Below the pieces are notes generated by a model. The model saw only the letters and a list, made by a program, of their open reading frames with translations. It ran no database searches and had not been told where the DNA came from. The position numbers and the translations under genes were made by a program. Below, piece after piece: positions 1 through 8,871 of a stretch of 45,411 bases of DNA. This DNA is from an uncultured Gemella sp. (GTDB taxonomy: Bacteria; Bacillota; Bacilli; Staphylococcales; Gemellaceae). Position 1 is the first letter of the stretch, and each line of letters starts with the position of its first letter. The stretch spans positions 1-45,411 of the forward strand of contig NZ_CAAFUZ010000088.1 in assembly GCF_900766305.1 (NCBI RefSeq). The letters are read 5' to 3'.

Positions 1-32
1 ACTTTAAATTCAAAACTATAACGCATAATAAA

Positions 33-67
33 TACCCCTTTCACTGGATTGTCCAGTAAAAGGGGTA
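33..67 (-). terminator. Intrinsic terminator for the oxidoreductase gene
   Basis: A 16-position stem with a single mismatch (arms 33-48 and 52-67, loop TTG) contains TACCCC/GGGGTA at its base. Read on the minus strand it is followed by a T-rich stretch (TTTATTAT), so it most likely ends transcription of the minus-strand gene at 127-726. Confidence 0.7.
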
Positions 68-73
68 CATATC

Positions 74-113
74 ATTTCTTCGAAATCATGATTTTTGAGT
101 CACTCCCTTTAAG
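74..113. repeat. Half copy of a terminator-associated repeat family
   Basis: The stretch AAATCATGATTTTTGAGTC followed by ACTCCC is nearly identical to the right arm of the hairpin at 138-193 bp into the 26-kb region (26160-26193) and related to hairpins at 13834-13892 and 30999-31041. Here only one arm is present, directly after the stop of the minus-strand gene and before the terminator at 33-67. Confidence 0.6.
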
Positions 114-126
114 TCGGAGTATATAG

Positions 127-726
127 TTATTTCATGTCGTTTATTTCAATAATAGTTGAATCAGTGTTGTCAAGAATAGCTTTAACTACTGCATCTGCTA
201 CTTTTTCAACTGGAAGGGGATAAACATTTTTAAAAAATGTTATGCCAAATTTTGAAAAGAATTTAATCGGTAATATATTGAAATAAGAGGTGAGTCTGTC
301 TTTACCGTACATAAGACCTGGACGGACTATTAGATAATCTAGTTTTGAATCTTTTACTAATCTTTCTCCGGCAATCTTGCTTTCTAAATATCGTTTGAAG
401 CCACCGTTTGCAGAAAAGTAGACAAGTTTTTTGATATTATGTTTTTTACATAGTTTAATTGACTGTGACACACTTTCTGTATTTAGTTTAGAATATAGAT
501 TTTTATCTTTAATTGTTCCTATTAAATGAATGGCGATATCATATTTTTCGTTAATTAATATATTTTCAATATCAAAAATATCCCCATGTATCCATGTTGC
601 TTCATCTTTATAAATAGAGTGATTTTGCGTTCTAGATATGTAGCTAACTTTTACATTGTATTTTTTAAATTCTTTAATTAATGCTTGTCCTACAAAGCCA
701 TTACCACCGATTAATAATATGTTCAT
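127..726 (-). CDS. NAD(P)-binding oxidoreductase, atypical SDR family
   Basis: The protein (about 199 aa) begins MNILLIGGNGFVGQ, the GxxGxxG dinucleotide-binding turn of a Rossmann fold, and carries the short NmrA/NDUFA9-like layout typical of small atypical short-chain dehydrogenases that resemble epimerases or complex I assembly factors. A segment LVYFSANGGF followed by a YLESK-like stretch stands where the SDR Ser and Tyr-x-x-x-Lys-type residues normally lie (here YLESKIAGE, with Y and K spaced by three). The longer frame starts at a GTG (730-732), but that codon lies inside the ribosome binding site AAGAGGT, so the ATG at 724-726 is the better start. It is monocistronic, with its own terminator at 33-67. 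Substrate cannot be told from sequence. Confidence 0.8.
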   Translation of the reverse strand: MNILLIGGNGFVGQALIKEFKKYNVKVSYISRTQNHSIYKDEATWIHGDIFDIENILINEKYDIAIHLIGTIKDKNLYSKLNTESVSQSIKLCKKHNIKKLVYFSANGGFKRYLESKIAGERLVKDSKLDYLIVRPGLMYGKDRLTSYFNILPIKFFSKFGITFFKNVYPLPVEKVADAVVKAILDNTDSTIIEINDMK

Positions 727-791
727 ATGCACCTCTTAGTGAATAATTATTTGTTTAAATATTAACATAACTTGATTCTCAAGTAAATTTA

Positions 792-821
792 TTTAAACTA
801 ATGAATAAAAGATGATATAAT
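792..821 (+). promoter_or_regulatory. Promoter of the patatin-msrB pair
   Basis: A perfect -10 TATAAT at 816-821 with a weak -35 TTTAAA at 792-797 (18-bp spacer). A ribosome binding site AAGGAG lies at 835-840, before the ATG at 850. Confidence 0.55.
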
Positions 822-849
822 AGTATCAATTTAGAAGGAGTGTGATTGA

Positions 850-1704
850 ATGAAAGTAGGTTTAGTATTAGAAGGTGGAGCAATGAGAGGACTATTTACA
901 GCCGGTGTCCTTGATGTGTTCTTGGAAAATAATATAGAAGTTACAGATATCGTTGGAGTTTCAGCAGGAACACTGTTTGGAGTGAATTTTGTTTCTAAGC
1001 AACCTAAAAGAGCACTTCGTTACAATGTTAATTATATAAATGATAAAAGATATATGAGTTTGAAAAGTTGGATAAAAACTGGAAACTTGATTAATAAGGA
1101 TTTTACATATTATAAAGTTCCTTTTCAACTTGATGTATTTGATAACAAAACATTTAAAGAATCAAATACAAACTTTTATGCGACGGTAACTAATATTGAA
1201 AATGGGGAAGCGGAGTTTATAAAAATCCATGATCCGTATTTGCAAATGGAGACATTGAGAGCTACTTCTGCGCTACCATTTATTTCAGAAATAATAGAAG
1301 TAGATGGGAAAAAGTATCTTGATGGGGGAATAGCAAACAGCATACCTATAGATTTTTTTGAAAAGAAAAATTATGATAAAATTATTGTTATATTAACGAG
1401 ACCAATAACATATAGAAAGAAAAAATCGACAAGTATACAATATAAAATGTTCTATAAAAAATATCCTCATCTAGTTGGAAAATTAGAGAATAGATATAAG
1501 AATTATAATGAAACAGTAGAAAAAATACTTGAGTTAGAAAAACAAGGGAAAGTATTTGTTATTAGACCTAGTGAAGATATTAACGTAAAGCGACTGGAAA
1601 AAGATATCGAAAAACTAAACCACGTGTATAATTTAGGGGTAAAAGACGGAAATCATATAATAAAAAATTTAAAAGAATATATAAGTTATAAAGGAGATAA
1701 ATAA
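850..1704 (+). CDS. Patatin-like phospholipase family protein
   Basis: A 284-aa protein with the full patatin signature: a glycine-rich oxyanion loop LEGGAMRG at residues 7-14, the nucleophile elbow GVSAG (about 37-41, Ser of Gly-x-Ser-x-Gly), and the catalytic aspartate in [10 protein letters not shown] (about 158-167). These form the Ser-Asp dyad of bacterial patatin-type lipid acyl hydrolases, and the length matches the YjjU-like subgroup. No signal peptide is visible, so it probably works in the cytosol on phospholipid or acyl substrates. The stop codon is one base before the msrB start, and msrB's ribosome binding site lies inside the end of this gene, so the two are almost surely cotranscribed and translationally coupled. 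Confidence 0.85.
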   Translation: MKVGLVLEGGAMRGLFTAGVLDVFLENNIEVTDIVGVSAGTLFGVNFVSKQPKRALRYNVNYINDKRYMSLKSWIKTGNLINKDFTYYKVPFQLDVFDNKTFKESNTNFYATVTNIENGEAEFIKIHDPYLQMETLRATSALPFISEIIEVDGKKYLDGGIANSIPIDFFEKKNYDKIIVILTRPITYRKKKSTSIQYKMFYKKYPHLVGKLENRYKNYNETVEKILELEKQGKVFVIRPSEDINVKRLEKDIEKLNHVYNLGVKDGNHIIKNLKEYISYKGDK

Positions 1705-1705
1705 A

Positions 1706-2176
1706 ATGAGTGAAGAAATTAAAATTAATCCAGAAGAATTCGAAAAAAAATCAAAAGACGAATTAAAAAAAGAACTATCTGATTTAGAATATGCAGTTAC
1801 TATGGAAAGTGCAACTGAGAGCCCATATACTGGACAATATTGGGATAGTTTTGAAGAAGGAATATATGTAGATATAACAACAGGTGAACCATTATTTTCT
1901 TCGAAAGACAAATTTAGTTCTCAGTGCGGATGGCCAAGTTTTTCTAAACCAATAGAAAAAGAGGTTACTAGATATTACAAAGATAATTCACATTATGTGG
2001 AAAGAATAGAGGTAAGAAGTAGAGTAGGAGATGCACACTTGGGGCATGTATTTCCTGATGGACCTACTGAATTAGGCGGACTTAGATACTGTATTAATAG
2101 TGCGTCAATAAGATTTATTAAGAAAGATGATTTAGAAAAAGAGGGATATGCAGACTTATTAAGTATATTCAAATAG
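1706..2176 (+). CDS. msrB: Peptide-methionine (R)-S-oxide reductase
   Basis: 156 aa, the standard single-domain MsrB length. It reduces methionine-R-sulfoxide in proteins using thioredoxin. Seen: the [11 protein letters not shown] entry motif, SSQCGWPSF, the [15 protein letters not shown] block and the catalytic cysteine in [13 protein letters not shown]. The two CxxC pairs that bind zinc in many MsrB proteins are absent, so this is the zinc-free type. Ribosome binding site AAGGAG at 1691-1696. It forms a two-gene operon with the upstream patatin-like gene and is closed by a terminator at 2186-2226. No msrA is fused or adjacent. Confidence 0.93.
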   Translation: MSEEIKINPEEFEKKSKDELKKELSDLEYAVTMESATESPYTGQYWDSFEEGIYVDITTGEPLFSSKDKFSSQCGWPSFSKPIEKEVTRYYKDNSHYVERIEVRSRVGDAHLGHVFPDGPTELGGLRYCINSASIRFIKKDDLEKEGYADLLSIFK

Positions 2177-2185
2177 TAATTTTAA

Positions 2186-2226
2186 AATAGGTAATTGATA
2201 GAAGATATCGATTACCTATTCATTTT
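2186..2226 (+). terminator. Terminator after msrB
   Basis: A 10-bp stem AATAGGTAAT (2186-2195) pairs with ATTACCTATT (2211-2220), followed by a short T-rich tail. It ends the patatin-msrB unit. Confidence 0.65.
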
Positions 2227-2585
2227 ATCGTAAGATAATACTATTTTTTGATATATTTATAATGATAACAGCTACATAATTTTTACTCAGTTAAATAACA
2301 GTTATATAATGGATAATAAATATCTTTAAAATAAAGTTTCTTAAAATATCGCGTTTTCATATCTGTTACTGTAAACTTTTCATTTTTAATATTTTAATTT
2401 TCATAAAATTTTTAAATGAATTATCAGAAATAAAAATACCTGTACTAGTACTGTGGTTCACAAAATGTACACAAATCGAGTGTAAATATTATTGTTTTAA
2501 TTATGAGTTGTAGGTAAACTATGAGTGTAACAAATAATTAATAAATTTATATAATATAAAAATAAAAATTAAGGAGTGACTTAAC
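2227..2585 (+). promoter_or_regulatory. pflB upstream region with promoter
   Basis: A very AT-rich gene-free stretch. A TATAAT at 2550-2555 is a likely -10 box, but the -35 is poor (TGTAAC-like near 2526). The ribosome binding site AAGGAG (2571-2576) precedes the ATG at 2586. An imperfect 15-bp direct repeat (TAACAGCTACATAAT and TAACAGTTATATAAT) occurs around 2266-2309. No convincing Rex palindrome was found, although CACAA occurs twice around 2458-2478. Confidence 0.45.
2346..2359 (-). promoter_or_regulatory. Possible cre (CcpA) site upstream of pflB
   Basis: On the minus strand the sequence TGAAAACGCGATAT fits 12 of 14 positions of the catabolite-responsive element consensus. It lies about 200 bp before the presumed pflB -10 box. 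pfl genes of related bacteria are known to be under carbon catabolite control, but the distance is long and the match is not perfect. Confidence 0.3.
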
Positions 2586-4826
2586 ATGACAACAGTTGCA
2601 GAAAAAAAAGCATTCGTTGGTGGAAAATGGCAAACAGAGGTAGATTTAGTAAACTTTATTACATCTAACTACACTGAGTACAGAGGGGACTCATCTTTCC
2701 TAGAAGGACCAACTGAAGCAACTACTAAATTAGTAGAAAAATTCAATGAGTTAATGCGTCAAGAGCGTTTAGCTGGTGGAACATTAGATATGGATACTAG
2801 TATTCCTTCAACTATCCTTTCTCACGGACCTGGATACATTGAAAAAGACTTAGAACAAGTTGTAGGTTTACAAACTGATAAACCACTTAAACGTGCTTTA
2901 ATGACTTTCGGTGGTATCAACATGGCTGTTAACAGCTGTAAAGCATATGGTTATGAAGTAGATGAAGAAGTTATTAAAATCTTCACAGACTACCGTAAAA
3001 CTCACAACCAAGGTGTATTCGATGCTTATACTCCAGAAATGCGTCTAGTAAGAAAATCTGGTGTAATTACAGGACTTCCAGATGCATACGGACGTGGACG
3101 TATTATCGGAGACTACCGTCGTGTTGCTTTATACGGGGTAGATCAACTTATCGCTTGGAAAAAAGATGATTTAGCTAAAATCGGTGCTGATGGTGTTATG
3201 ACTGAACACGTTATCCGTGACCGTGAAGAAGTTAACGAGCAAATTCGTGCTTTAGGTGAATTAAAAGAAATGGCTAAAATCTACGGATTTGATATTTCTG
3301 GCCCAGCTACTAACGCTAAAGAAGCTGTTCAATGGCTATACTTCGGATACCTTGCAGCTATCAAACAACAAAATGGTGCTGCAATGTCTATCGGTAATAT
3401 CGCAACATTCTTAGATATCTATATTGAAAGAGATTTACAAGATGGAACAATTAACGAGTCTCAAGCTCAAGAATTAATTGACCACTTAGTATTAAAATTA
3501 CGTTGCGTTAAATTCGCTCGTACTCCAGACTACAACCAATTATTCTCTGGAGACCCAATCTGGGCAACATTAATCGTTGGGGAAATGTTAGATGCTGAAA
3601 GATCATTAGTAACAAAAACAGACTTCCGTTTCATCCACACATTAGATAACATGGGTAACTCTCCAGAGCCAAACTTAACAGTTCTTTGGTCTACTAGATT
3701 ACCTAAAGGATTCAAAGAATACTGTTCTGAATCTTCAATCAACCACAGTGCTATCCAATATGAAAGTGATGAATTATTAGCAGACTTCTTAGGAACTTGT
3801 GATAAATCTATCGCGTGCTGTGTATCTGGTATGACTACTGGTAAAGATATGCAATTCTTCGGAGCTCGTGCTAACTTAGCAAAAGCTTTATTATACACAA
3901 TCAATGGTGGACGTGATGAAAAATTAGGTATCCAAGTTGGACCTGAAACTGAACCTCTACGTGGTGTATTAAACTATGATGAAGTTTGGGCTAAATTTGA
4001 TGTATTCATGGAATGGTTATGTAAACTGTACATCAATACATTAAACGTAATCCACTACATGCACGATAAATACTCTTACGAAAGCTTAGAAATGGCATTA
4101 CACGATACTAAAGTTAGAAGATTCATGGCAACAGGTATCGCTGGATTCTCAGTAGCAGTAGATAGTTTATCAGCTATTAAATATGCTAAAGTTACTCCAA
4201 TCGAAGATGAAACTGGATTAGCAGTTGATTACAAAGTTGAAGGTGAATTCCCAACATTTGGTAACAACGACGATCGTGCAGATGAAATCGCTGTTGAATT
4301 ACTAAAAACATTCATGACTAAACTTAAAAAACACCCAACTTACCGTGCAGATGAAACTACAACTTCTATCCTAACTATTACTTCAAACGTAGTATACGGT
4401 AAGAAAACTGGTAACACTCCAGATGGACGTCGTGCAGGAGAACCATTCTCTCCAGGTGCGAACCCAATGAACGGACGTGACCAAAGCGGAGCTCTAGCTT
4501 GCTTAAGCTCTGTTGCTAAATTACCATATGAATACAGCCGTGATGGAATCAGTTTAACTGCTGCATTCACACCAAACTCACTAGGTAAAACTAAACAAGA
4601 TCAAATTAAAAACTTAACAGCAATGATGGACGGATACTTCAAAAAAGGTGGTTACCACTTAAATACTAACGTATTTAATAAAGAAACATTACTTAAAGTT
4701 ATTGAATCTCCAGAAGATTATCCAAACTTCACAATTCGTGTATCAGGATACGCAGTACGTTTAATCAGCTTAACTCCAGAGCAACAACGTGATGTATTAA
4801 GCCGTACAATGCACCAATTTATGTAA
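2586..4826 (+). CDS. pflB: Formate C-acetyltransferase (pyruvate formate-lyase)
   Basis: 746 aa, full length for the family. It converts pyruvate plus CoA to acetyl-CoA plus formate during anaerobic growth using a glycyl radical. Seen: the adjacent catalytic cysteines Cys411-Cys412 in SIACCVSGM, and the C-terminal radical site RVSGYAVRL with Gly721. The substrate-binding core (for example [16 protein letters not shown]) is intact. The codon use is strongly biased to highly expressed codons, like the str operon genes in this window. Its activase pflA follows after a terminator at 4846-4877 and has its own promoter-like sequence, so the two genes are probably transcribed separately, with some readthrough possible. 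Confidence 0.97.
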   Translation: MTTVAEKKAFVGGKWQTEVDLVNFITSNYTEYRGDSSFLEGPTEATTKLVEKFNELMRQERLAGGTLDMDTSIPSTILSHGPGYIEKDLEQVVGLQTDKPLKRALMTFGGINMAVNSCKAYGYEVDEEVIKIFTDYRKTHNQGVFDAYTPEMRLVRKSGVITGLPDAYGRGRIIGDYRRVALYGVDQLIAWKKDDLAKIGADGVMTEHVIRDREEVNEQIRALGELKEMAKIYGFDISGPATNAKEAVQWLYFGYLAAIKQQNGAAMSIGNIATFLDIYIERDLQDGTINESQAQELIDHLVLKLRCVKFARTPDYNQLFSGDPIWATLIVGEMLDAERSLVTKTDFRFIHTLDNMGNSPEPNLTVLWSTRLPKGFKEYCSESSINHSAIQYESDELLADFLGTCDKSIACCVSGMTTGKDMQFFGARANLAKALLYTINGGRDEKLGIQVGPETEPLRGVLNYDEVWAKFDVFMEWLCKLYINTLNVIHYMHDKYSYESLEMALHDTKVRRFMATGIAGFSVAVDSLSAIKYAKVTPIEDETGLAVDYKVEGEFPTFGNNDDRADEIAVELLKTFMTKLKKHPTYRADETTTSILTITSNVVYGKKTGNTPDGRRAGEPFSPGANPMNGRDQSGALACLSSVAKLPYEYSRDGISLTAAFTPNSLGKTKQDQIKNLTAMMDGYFKKGGYHLNTNVFNKETLLKVIESPEDYPNFTIRVSGYAVRLISLTPEQQRDVLSRTMHQFM

Positions 4827-4845
4827 TTAAGTAAATAATTAAAAG

Positions 4846-4877
4846 AAGGTGGAGGGAATTTACCTCCACCTTTTAGA
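4846..4877 (+). terminator. Terminator after pflB
   Basis: Stem AAGGTGGAGG (4846-4855) pairs with CCTCCACCTT (4863-4872), loop of 7 bases, followed by a T-rich tail. GC-rich for this genome and convincing. Confidence 0.85.
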
Positions 4878-4959
4878 TTTTAAAAAATAACACCCCAAAA
4901 AATATATTTATTTATAATGTGATAAAATTAAAAAAATTAGCAAAAGGAGGAAATTTCAT

Positions 4960-5757
4960 ATGGAAATGGAAAAGGTAGAAGGAATAGCTATAGAAGAGAA
5001 AAAAGAATTGACAGCTAATGTACATTCAGTTGAATCATTTGGTAATGTCGATGGACCAGGGATTAGATATGTGGTATTCTTTCAAGGTTGCATGCTAAGA
5101 TGCAAATATTGCCATAATCCAGATACATGGAAAATGCATAATCCTGATGCTAAAGTTATGACAGTAGATCAATTAACAAAAGAAATAGTAAAATATCGTG
5201 AATTTTTTGAAGCGAGTGATGGTGGAGGAGTTACGGTAAGTGGTGGAGAATCGCTATTACAGATAGACTTCATTTTAGAACTTTTCAGAAAATTAAAATC
5301 TTTAGGTATTAATACGTGTGTTGATACTTGTGGTGGTTTTTATGTTAATGCACCAAGTATGAATAAAAAAGTACTAGAATTAATCTCTTTAACTGATTTA
5401 TTCTTAGTCGATATAAAACATATTGATGATGAGCAGCACTTGCGTTTAACAAAACGAACAAACAAAAATATTATTCAATTTACTAATTTTTTAAGTGATA
5501 ATGGTGCGAAAATGTGGATAAGACACGTACTTGTACCGAAATGGACTGACGATGATTATTATCTAAAAAAACTTCGCGAATATATCGATACATTAAATGG
5601 TATAGAGCGTGTTGAGGTCCTTCCTTATCACGATATGGCAAAATTCAAGTATAAAGAATTAGGAATTGATTATGAATTAAATGATATTAATCCACCAACA
5701 AAAGATCGTATAAAGAATGCTATTGACATCTTAGGTGCAAGAGATGATATAAGTTAA
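4960..5757 (+). CDS. pflA: Pyruvate formate-lyase-activating enzyme (radical SAM)
   Basis: 265 aa. It uses S-adenosylmethionine and a [4Fe-4S] cluster to place the glycyl radical on PflB. Seen: the CxxxCxxC cluster motif as Cys44, Cys48 and Cys51 in GCMLRCKYCHNP, the SFGNVDGPGIRYVVF entry of PFL activases, and the GGVTVSGGE (SAM-binding) block. A strong AGGAGG site at 4945-4950 sits nine bases before the ATG. A TATAAT at 4913-4918 may provide an own promoter, but without a good -35. The first 15 residues are an extra acidic/basic leader relative to the core enzyme. Neighbouring pflB confirms the role. Confidence 0.95.
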   Translation: MEMEKVEGIAIEEKKELTANVHSVESFGNVDGPGIRYVVFFQGCMLRCKYCHNPDTWKMHNPDAKVMTVDQLTKEIVKYREFFEASDGGGVTVSGGESLLQIDFILELFRKLKSLGINTCVDTCGGFYVNAPSMNKKVLELISLTDLFLVDIKHIDDEQHLRLTKRTNKNIIQFTNFLSDNGAKMWIRHVLVPKWTDDDYYLKKLREYIDTLNGIERVEVLPYHDMAKFKYKELGIDYELNDINPPTKDRIKNAIDILGARDDIS

Positions 5758-5763
5758 ATAATT

Positions 5764-5822
5764 AAAAATGGGTAATTAGAAGTCGTATTATTTAGAAATG
5801 ACTTTTGAATTATTCATTTTTT
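5764..5822 (+). terminator. Terminator after pflA
   Basis: An imperfect inverted repeat: AAATGGGTAATTAGAAGTC on the left pairs with GACTTTTGAATTATTCATTT on the right, ending in a run of Ts (about 5816-5823). It lies directly behind pflA. Confidence 0.6.
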
Positions 5823-5828
5823 TATAAA

Positions 5829-5866
5829 AAAGATGACTATAAGTACGAGTTCTTATAGTCATCTTT
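5829..5866 (-). terminator. Terminator of prsA, possibly bidirectional
   Basis: Stem AAGATGACTATAAG (5830-5843) pairs perfectly with CTTATAGTCATCTT (5852-5865). On the minus strand it is followed by TTTTTATAAA, suitable for stopping prsA transcription. It may also back up the pflA terminator. Confidence 0.8.
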
Positions 5867-5878
5867 GTATTGTTATTA

Positions 5879-6817
5879 TTATTGAGCTGCAGCAGTACCT
5901 TCTAGCATAGATTTAATATATGCTTCAACATCACTGTTGCTTGATTTTACATTGTACTCTTCAAATAATTTTTTAAGAGCTTTACTTACGATTGTGCTAT
6001 CTTTCTTAACTGCTTCTTCAGCAGCTTTTTCAGCTAATGCTGGTTTTAATTCTTCGAATGATGAATCTTTTTCATCTAATACTTTAATGATGTGGTATCC
6101 AAATGAAGTTTTTACAACATCAGAAGTTTTATCTTTACTTAATGAATAAGCAGCATCTTTGAATTCTTTAACAAATGAGTTATCTTCTTTAGAAGACCAA
6201 CCTAAATCTCCACCGTTTGAAGCATTTGCAGTATCATTTGAGTTTTCTTTAGCTAAAGTTGCGAAATCTCCACCATCTTTAAGTTTTTTAAGAACGTCTT
6301 CTGCTTTTTTCTTAGCTTCTTCGTCACTTAATCCGTTTGGATTTGATTCACTTTTAACACTTATAAGAATGTGTGCTAGGTGATATTGGTGTTTATTTTT
6401 TTCGTAGTTTTCTTTTAATTTATCATCATTTGTACCAGCGTAATCGTTGATTAATAATGTTTGAGCAGCTTTAACTTTTAATCCATCTTTATATTTATCA
6501 AGTGTAAATCCTTGTTGTTTTAAAAGTTGTTCGAATTTATCTTTACCACCGTATTGTTCTTGAGCTTTTTGAAGTTGCTCATCGATTGATTTTTGATCAA
6601 TTTTATTTTTATATTTATCTAAAAGTACTTTTTGAATCATCATACTTGTAGCTGTTTTAGAAAGTTGGCTAGCACCAATACTTTCCACGATATCTTTTTC
6701 TGTAACATCTCCTGCTTTACTAGAGATATATTTTGTTCCTCCAGCAGAGCATCCTGCTAATCCTATAACAGAAATACTTAATGCTATAGGTAAAATAGCT
6801 TTTTTAAACTTCTTCAT
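5879..6817 (-). CDS. prsA: Foldase lipoprotein PrsA (parvulin-type peptidyl-prolyl isomerase)
   Basis: 312 aa. A signal peptide with a lipobox (VIGLAGC, lipidated Cys23) anchors it on the outer face of the membrane, where PrsA helps exported proteins fold. A parvulin domain runs from about residue 143 (HLAHILISVKSE) to about 244 (SFGYHIIKVLDEKD), with GGDLGWSS and FGYHIIKV motifs typical of the active fold. The N-terminal and C-terminal helical chaperone parts flank it, and the tail is alanine-rich (TAAAQ). The ribosome binding site AGGAGG precedes the ATG. It is monocistronic between convergent pflA and the upstream cls. Confidence 0.93.
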   Translation of the reverse strand: MKKFKKAILPIALSISVIGLAGCSAGGTKYISSKAGDVTEKDIVESIGASQLSKTATSMMIQKVLLDKYKNKIDQKSIDEQLQKAQEQYGGKDKFEQLLKQQGFTLDKYKDGLKVKAAQTLLINDYAGTNDDKLKENYEKNKHQYHLAHILISVKSESNPNGLSDEEAKKKAEDVLKKLKDGGDFATLAKENSNDTANASNGGDLGWSSKEDNSFVKEFKDAAYSLSKDKTSDVVKTSFGYHIIKVLDEKDSSFEELKPALAEKAAEEAVKKDSTIVSKALKKLFEEYNVKSSNSDVEAYIKSMLEGTAAAQ

Positions 6818-6882
6818 TAAAATTTGTCCTCCTATGTATTATACATATGTATTAATATATCATATTTTTTAATATAAAACAA

Positions 6883-8400
6883 CTATAGAATCGGTGATAT
6901 CAACCTTGCGAACGCTTCTTTAATTTTTATTAGTAAACTTCTTTGTTGATACTTAGAAAATGATATCAGAGTTGAGTTTTCTATATCATTTAAGAATATA
7001 TCTCTAAATTCTTTTGTGGTTTTATCATCATACATAAATGCATTTAGTTCAAAGTTAAGTTTGAAACTTCTATAATCGAAGTTTGCGCTACCTAGACTTG
7101 ATAGTTCATCGTCGATAATAATCATTTTAGTATGAATAAATCCATTTTCGTAGATATAAGTTTTTGCTCCTAATTCTGCAAGCTCACCAATAAATGAATA
7201 TGTGGCCCAATAAACGAAAATGTGATCAGGTTTATTAGGTACCATAATTCTAACATCAATTCCAGATAATATTGCCATCTTTAATGCATCCATAACACTT
7301 TCATCAGGAATAAAGTAAGGTGATTGGATGTAGATATATTTTTTTGCTTTTGAAATCATATATAGATAACTATATTTAATTTTTTGAAGTTTATTATCTG
7401 GACCACTAGAAACTAACTGAATAGGTAGATAATTATCTACTGCTTTAGCAACGTGTTCAGCCGTTAATTTAAGTTGATCAGTTTTTTTTGTTGTCTGTGA
7501 ATTCCAATCATCTATGAAACGATATTCTAAAGAACCTACCGCTTCTCCTTCGATTCTAAGGTGAGTATCTCTCCAATAACCAAATTTCTTATCTAATCCT
7601 AGGTATTCATCACCAACATTGAATCCCCCTGTATAACCGATATTACCATCGATTGTAACTATTTTTCGGTGGTTTCTGTAATTCATACGGAAATTGATAA
7701 GTGGAAATTTAGATTTGAAGAATCTTTTTATTTTAGCGTTGTTTTTTGTTAATTGTCTTAACGATGAAATACTTAATTTTCTTGAACCAATATCATCATA
7801 AAGAATGTATACGTCGACACCTTCTAAAAGTTTTTGTTCTAAAAGACTAAAGAGCTGTTTTCCAATACCATCCTTCTTTAAAATATAATATTGAATATGT
7901 ATATAGTTTTTGGCGTTTTTTATATCTTCAAAAAGTAATCTGAATTTTTCTTTTCCATCTGTAATAATCTGTATCTTATTTTTTTTAGACAAGAATGATT
8001 TATCAGTTTCAAAATTTAATTCTATAAGATTTCTGTGTTTATAAATTACCTGTTCGTTTTTGGTAATTTCATAAGGAACAGTTCTTTTTAATAGGTTTTG
8101 TTGATATCTAATTTTTTCTTCATCTGAACATGGAAAGATTTTTTCTCTATATATAGGTCGTCCAAATATTAAATAAAGGATAAAACCTAGGTAAGGTATT
8201 AAGAATAATACTAATATCCATGCCCAAGATGATGTAGTAGTTTGATACTCTAAAAAAACTATTGAAAATGCCAATAAAGTATTAATAATTAAGAAAATTG
8301 TTAACACGATATCAAAATTTATATCATTAAAAATAGAAGTAATATAATAAAAAATACTAGTAATATTAATATTTGATAATTGTAAATTTATATGATTCAT
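6883..8400 (-). CDS. cls: Cardiolipin synthase
   Basis: 505 aa, membrane protein that joins two phosphatidylglycerol molecules to form cardiolipin. Two N-terminal membrane segments (about residues 29-50 and 58-79) are followed by two phospholipase D motifs: HRKIVTIDGN with His244, and HTKMIIIDDE with His423, each with the Lys and Asp of HxKxxxxD. Both catalytic halves are therefore intact. The N-terminus before the first membrane segment (about 28 residues, rich in Ile, Asn and Ser) is somewhat longer than usual. Ribosome binding site AGGAG lies nine bases before the ATG. It has a short gap to prsA on the same strand, but prsA has its own control region. Confidence 0.93.
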   Translation of the reverse strand: MNHINLQLSNINITSIFYYITSIFNDINFDIVLTIFLIINTLLAFSIVFLEYQTTTSSWAWILVLFLIPYLGFILYLIFGRPIYREKIFPCSDEEKIRYQQNLLKRTVPYEITKNEQVIYKHRNLIELNFETDKSFLSKKNKIQIITDGKEKFRLLFEDIKNAKNYIHIQYYILKKDGIGKQLFSLLEQKLLEGVDVYILYDDIGSRKLSISSLRQLTKNNAKIKRFFKSKFPLINFRMNYRNHRKIVTIDGNIGYTGGFNVGDEYLGLDKKFGYWRDTHLRIEGEAVGSLEYRFIDDWNSQTTKKTDQLKLTAEHVAKAVDNYLPIQLVSSGPDNKLQKIKYSYLYMISKAKKYIYIQSPYFIPDESVMDALKMAILSGIDVRIMVPNKPDHIFVYWATYSFIGELAELGAKTYIYENGFIHTKMIIIDDELSSLGSANFDYRSFKLNFELNAFMYDDKTTKEFRDIFLNDIENSTLISFSKYQQRSLLIKIKEAFARLISPIL

Positions 8401-8588
8401 AATATAACACTCCTAACTTAATAGTACCTTAAAACGCCTTAAATGTCTAATGATAATATTTACATAAACAATGTGTTCTTTAAGCTGATAATAATTAATT
8501 TAACACTAAAATGAAAAAAATAGAGTATTTTTGAATAAATACTAAATATTATACGGATAAAATAATTTATTAATTTTTGTGTTATGAG

Positions 8589-8616
8589 TTGAATTTTTAT
8601 GAATTTATATTATAAT
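8589..8616 (+). promoter_or_regulatory. Promoter of the SE1561-type gene and rlmD
   Basis: TTGAAT at 8589-8594, 16-bp spacer, perfect TATAAT at 8611-8616. The ribosome binding site AAGGAG follows at 8633-8638. Confidence 0.7.
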
Positions 8617-8644
8617 GGAATAGAGAACAAAAAAGGAGAATGTT

Positions 8645-8800
8645 ATGCCTAATAATATTTTAGAAGAATTAAAAACAAAATTTGAAGATTTTGCAAGCGA
8701 GTTAGAAAATATTGAACCTGAAAAAGTTGATTTAACTCAAATTGACAGATTAATTGCATTAGTAGAAGAATTAGATAACGAAATTAAAACTATAAAATAA
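8645..8800 (+). CDS. SE1561-family small protein
   Basis: A 51-aa acidic, helical protein (starts MPNNILEELKTKFEDFASEL, ends DNEIKTIK) preceded by AAGGAG with ideal spacing and a good promoter. Its length, the EELK...F..F..EL..I.P pattern and the IDRLIALVEEL segment resemble the SE1561 family of small conserved Bacillota proteins, whose function is unknown. It sits directly before the rRNA methyltransferase gene. A hairpin between them may partly stop transcription. Confidence 0.8.
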   Translation: MPNNILEELKTKFEDFASELENIEPEKVDLTQIDRLIALVEELDNEIKTIK

Positions 8801-8811
8801 TAGTAGAATTG

Positions 8812-8856
8812 GATAAGCTGAAGTGGGAGTGTTTTACTTTTACTCAGCTTATCTTT
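8812..8856 (+). terminator. Hairpin between the SE1561-type gene and rlmD
   Basis: Stem GATAAGCTGA (8812-8821) pairs with TCAGCTTATC (8844-8853), followed by TTTATG. It occupies the space that a longer rlmD reading frame (TTG at 8809) would have to translate, which argues for the internal ATG at 8872. It may be a weak terminator or attenuator. Confidence 0.5.
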
Positions 8857-8871
8857 ATGAATGAGGATACG

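Noticed and set aside
2450..2480. Rex binding site before pflB
   Set aside because: CACAA occurs twice in direct orientation (TTCACAAAATGTACACAA), not as the required TTGTG-N8-CACAA-type palindrome.
3530..3904. Minus-strand ORFs inside pflB, fusA, tuf and carB
   Set aside because: They are antisense shadows of strongly codon-biased genes, have no ribosome binding sites and low-complexity Ser-rich translations.
8809..8871. 21-codon N-terminal extension of rlmD from TTG
   Set aside because: It runs through a hairpin and has no ribosome binding site; the ATG at 8872 fits better.
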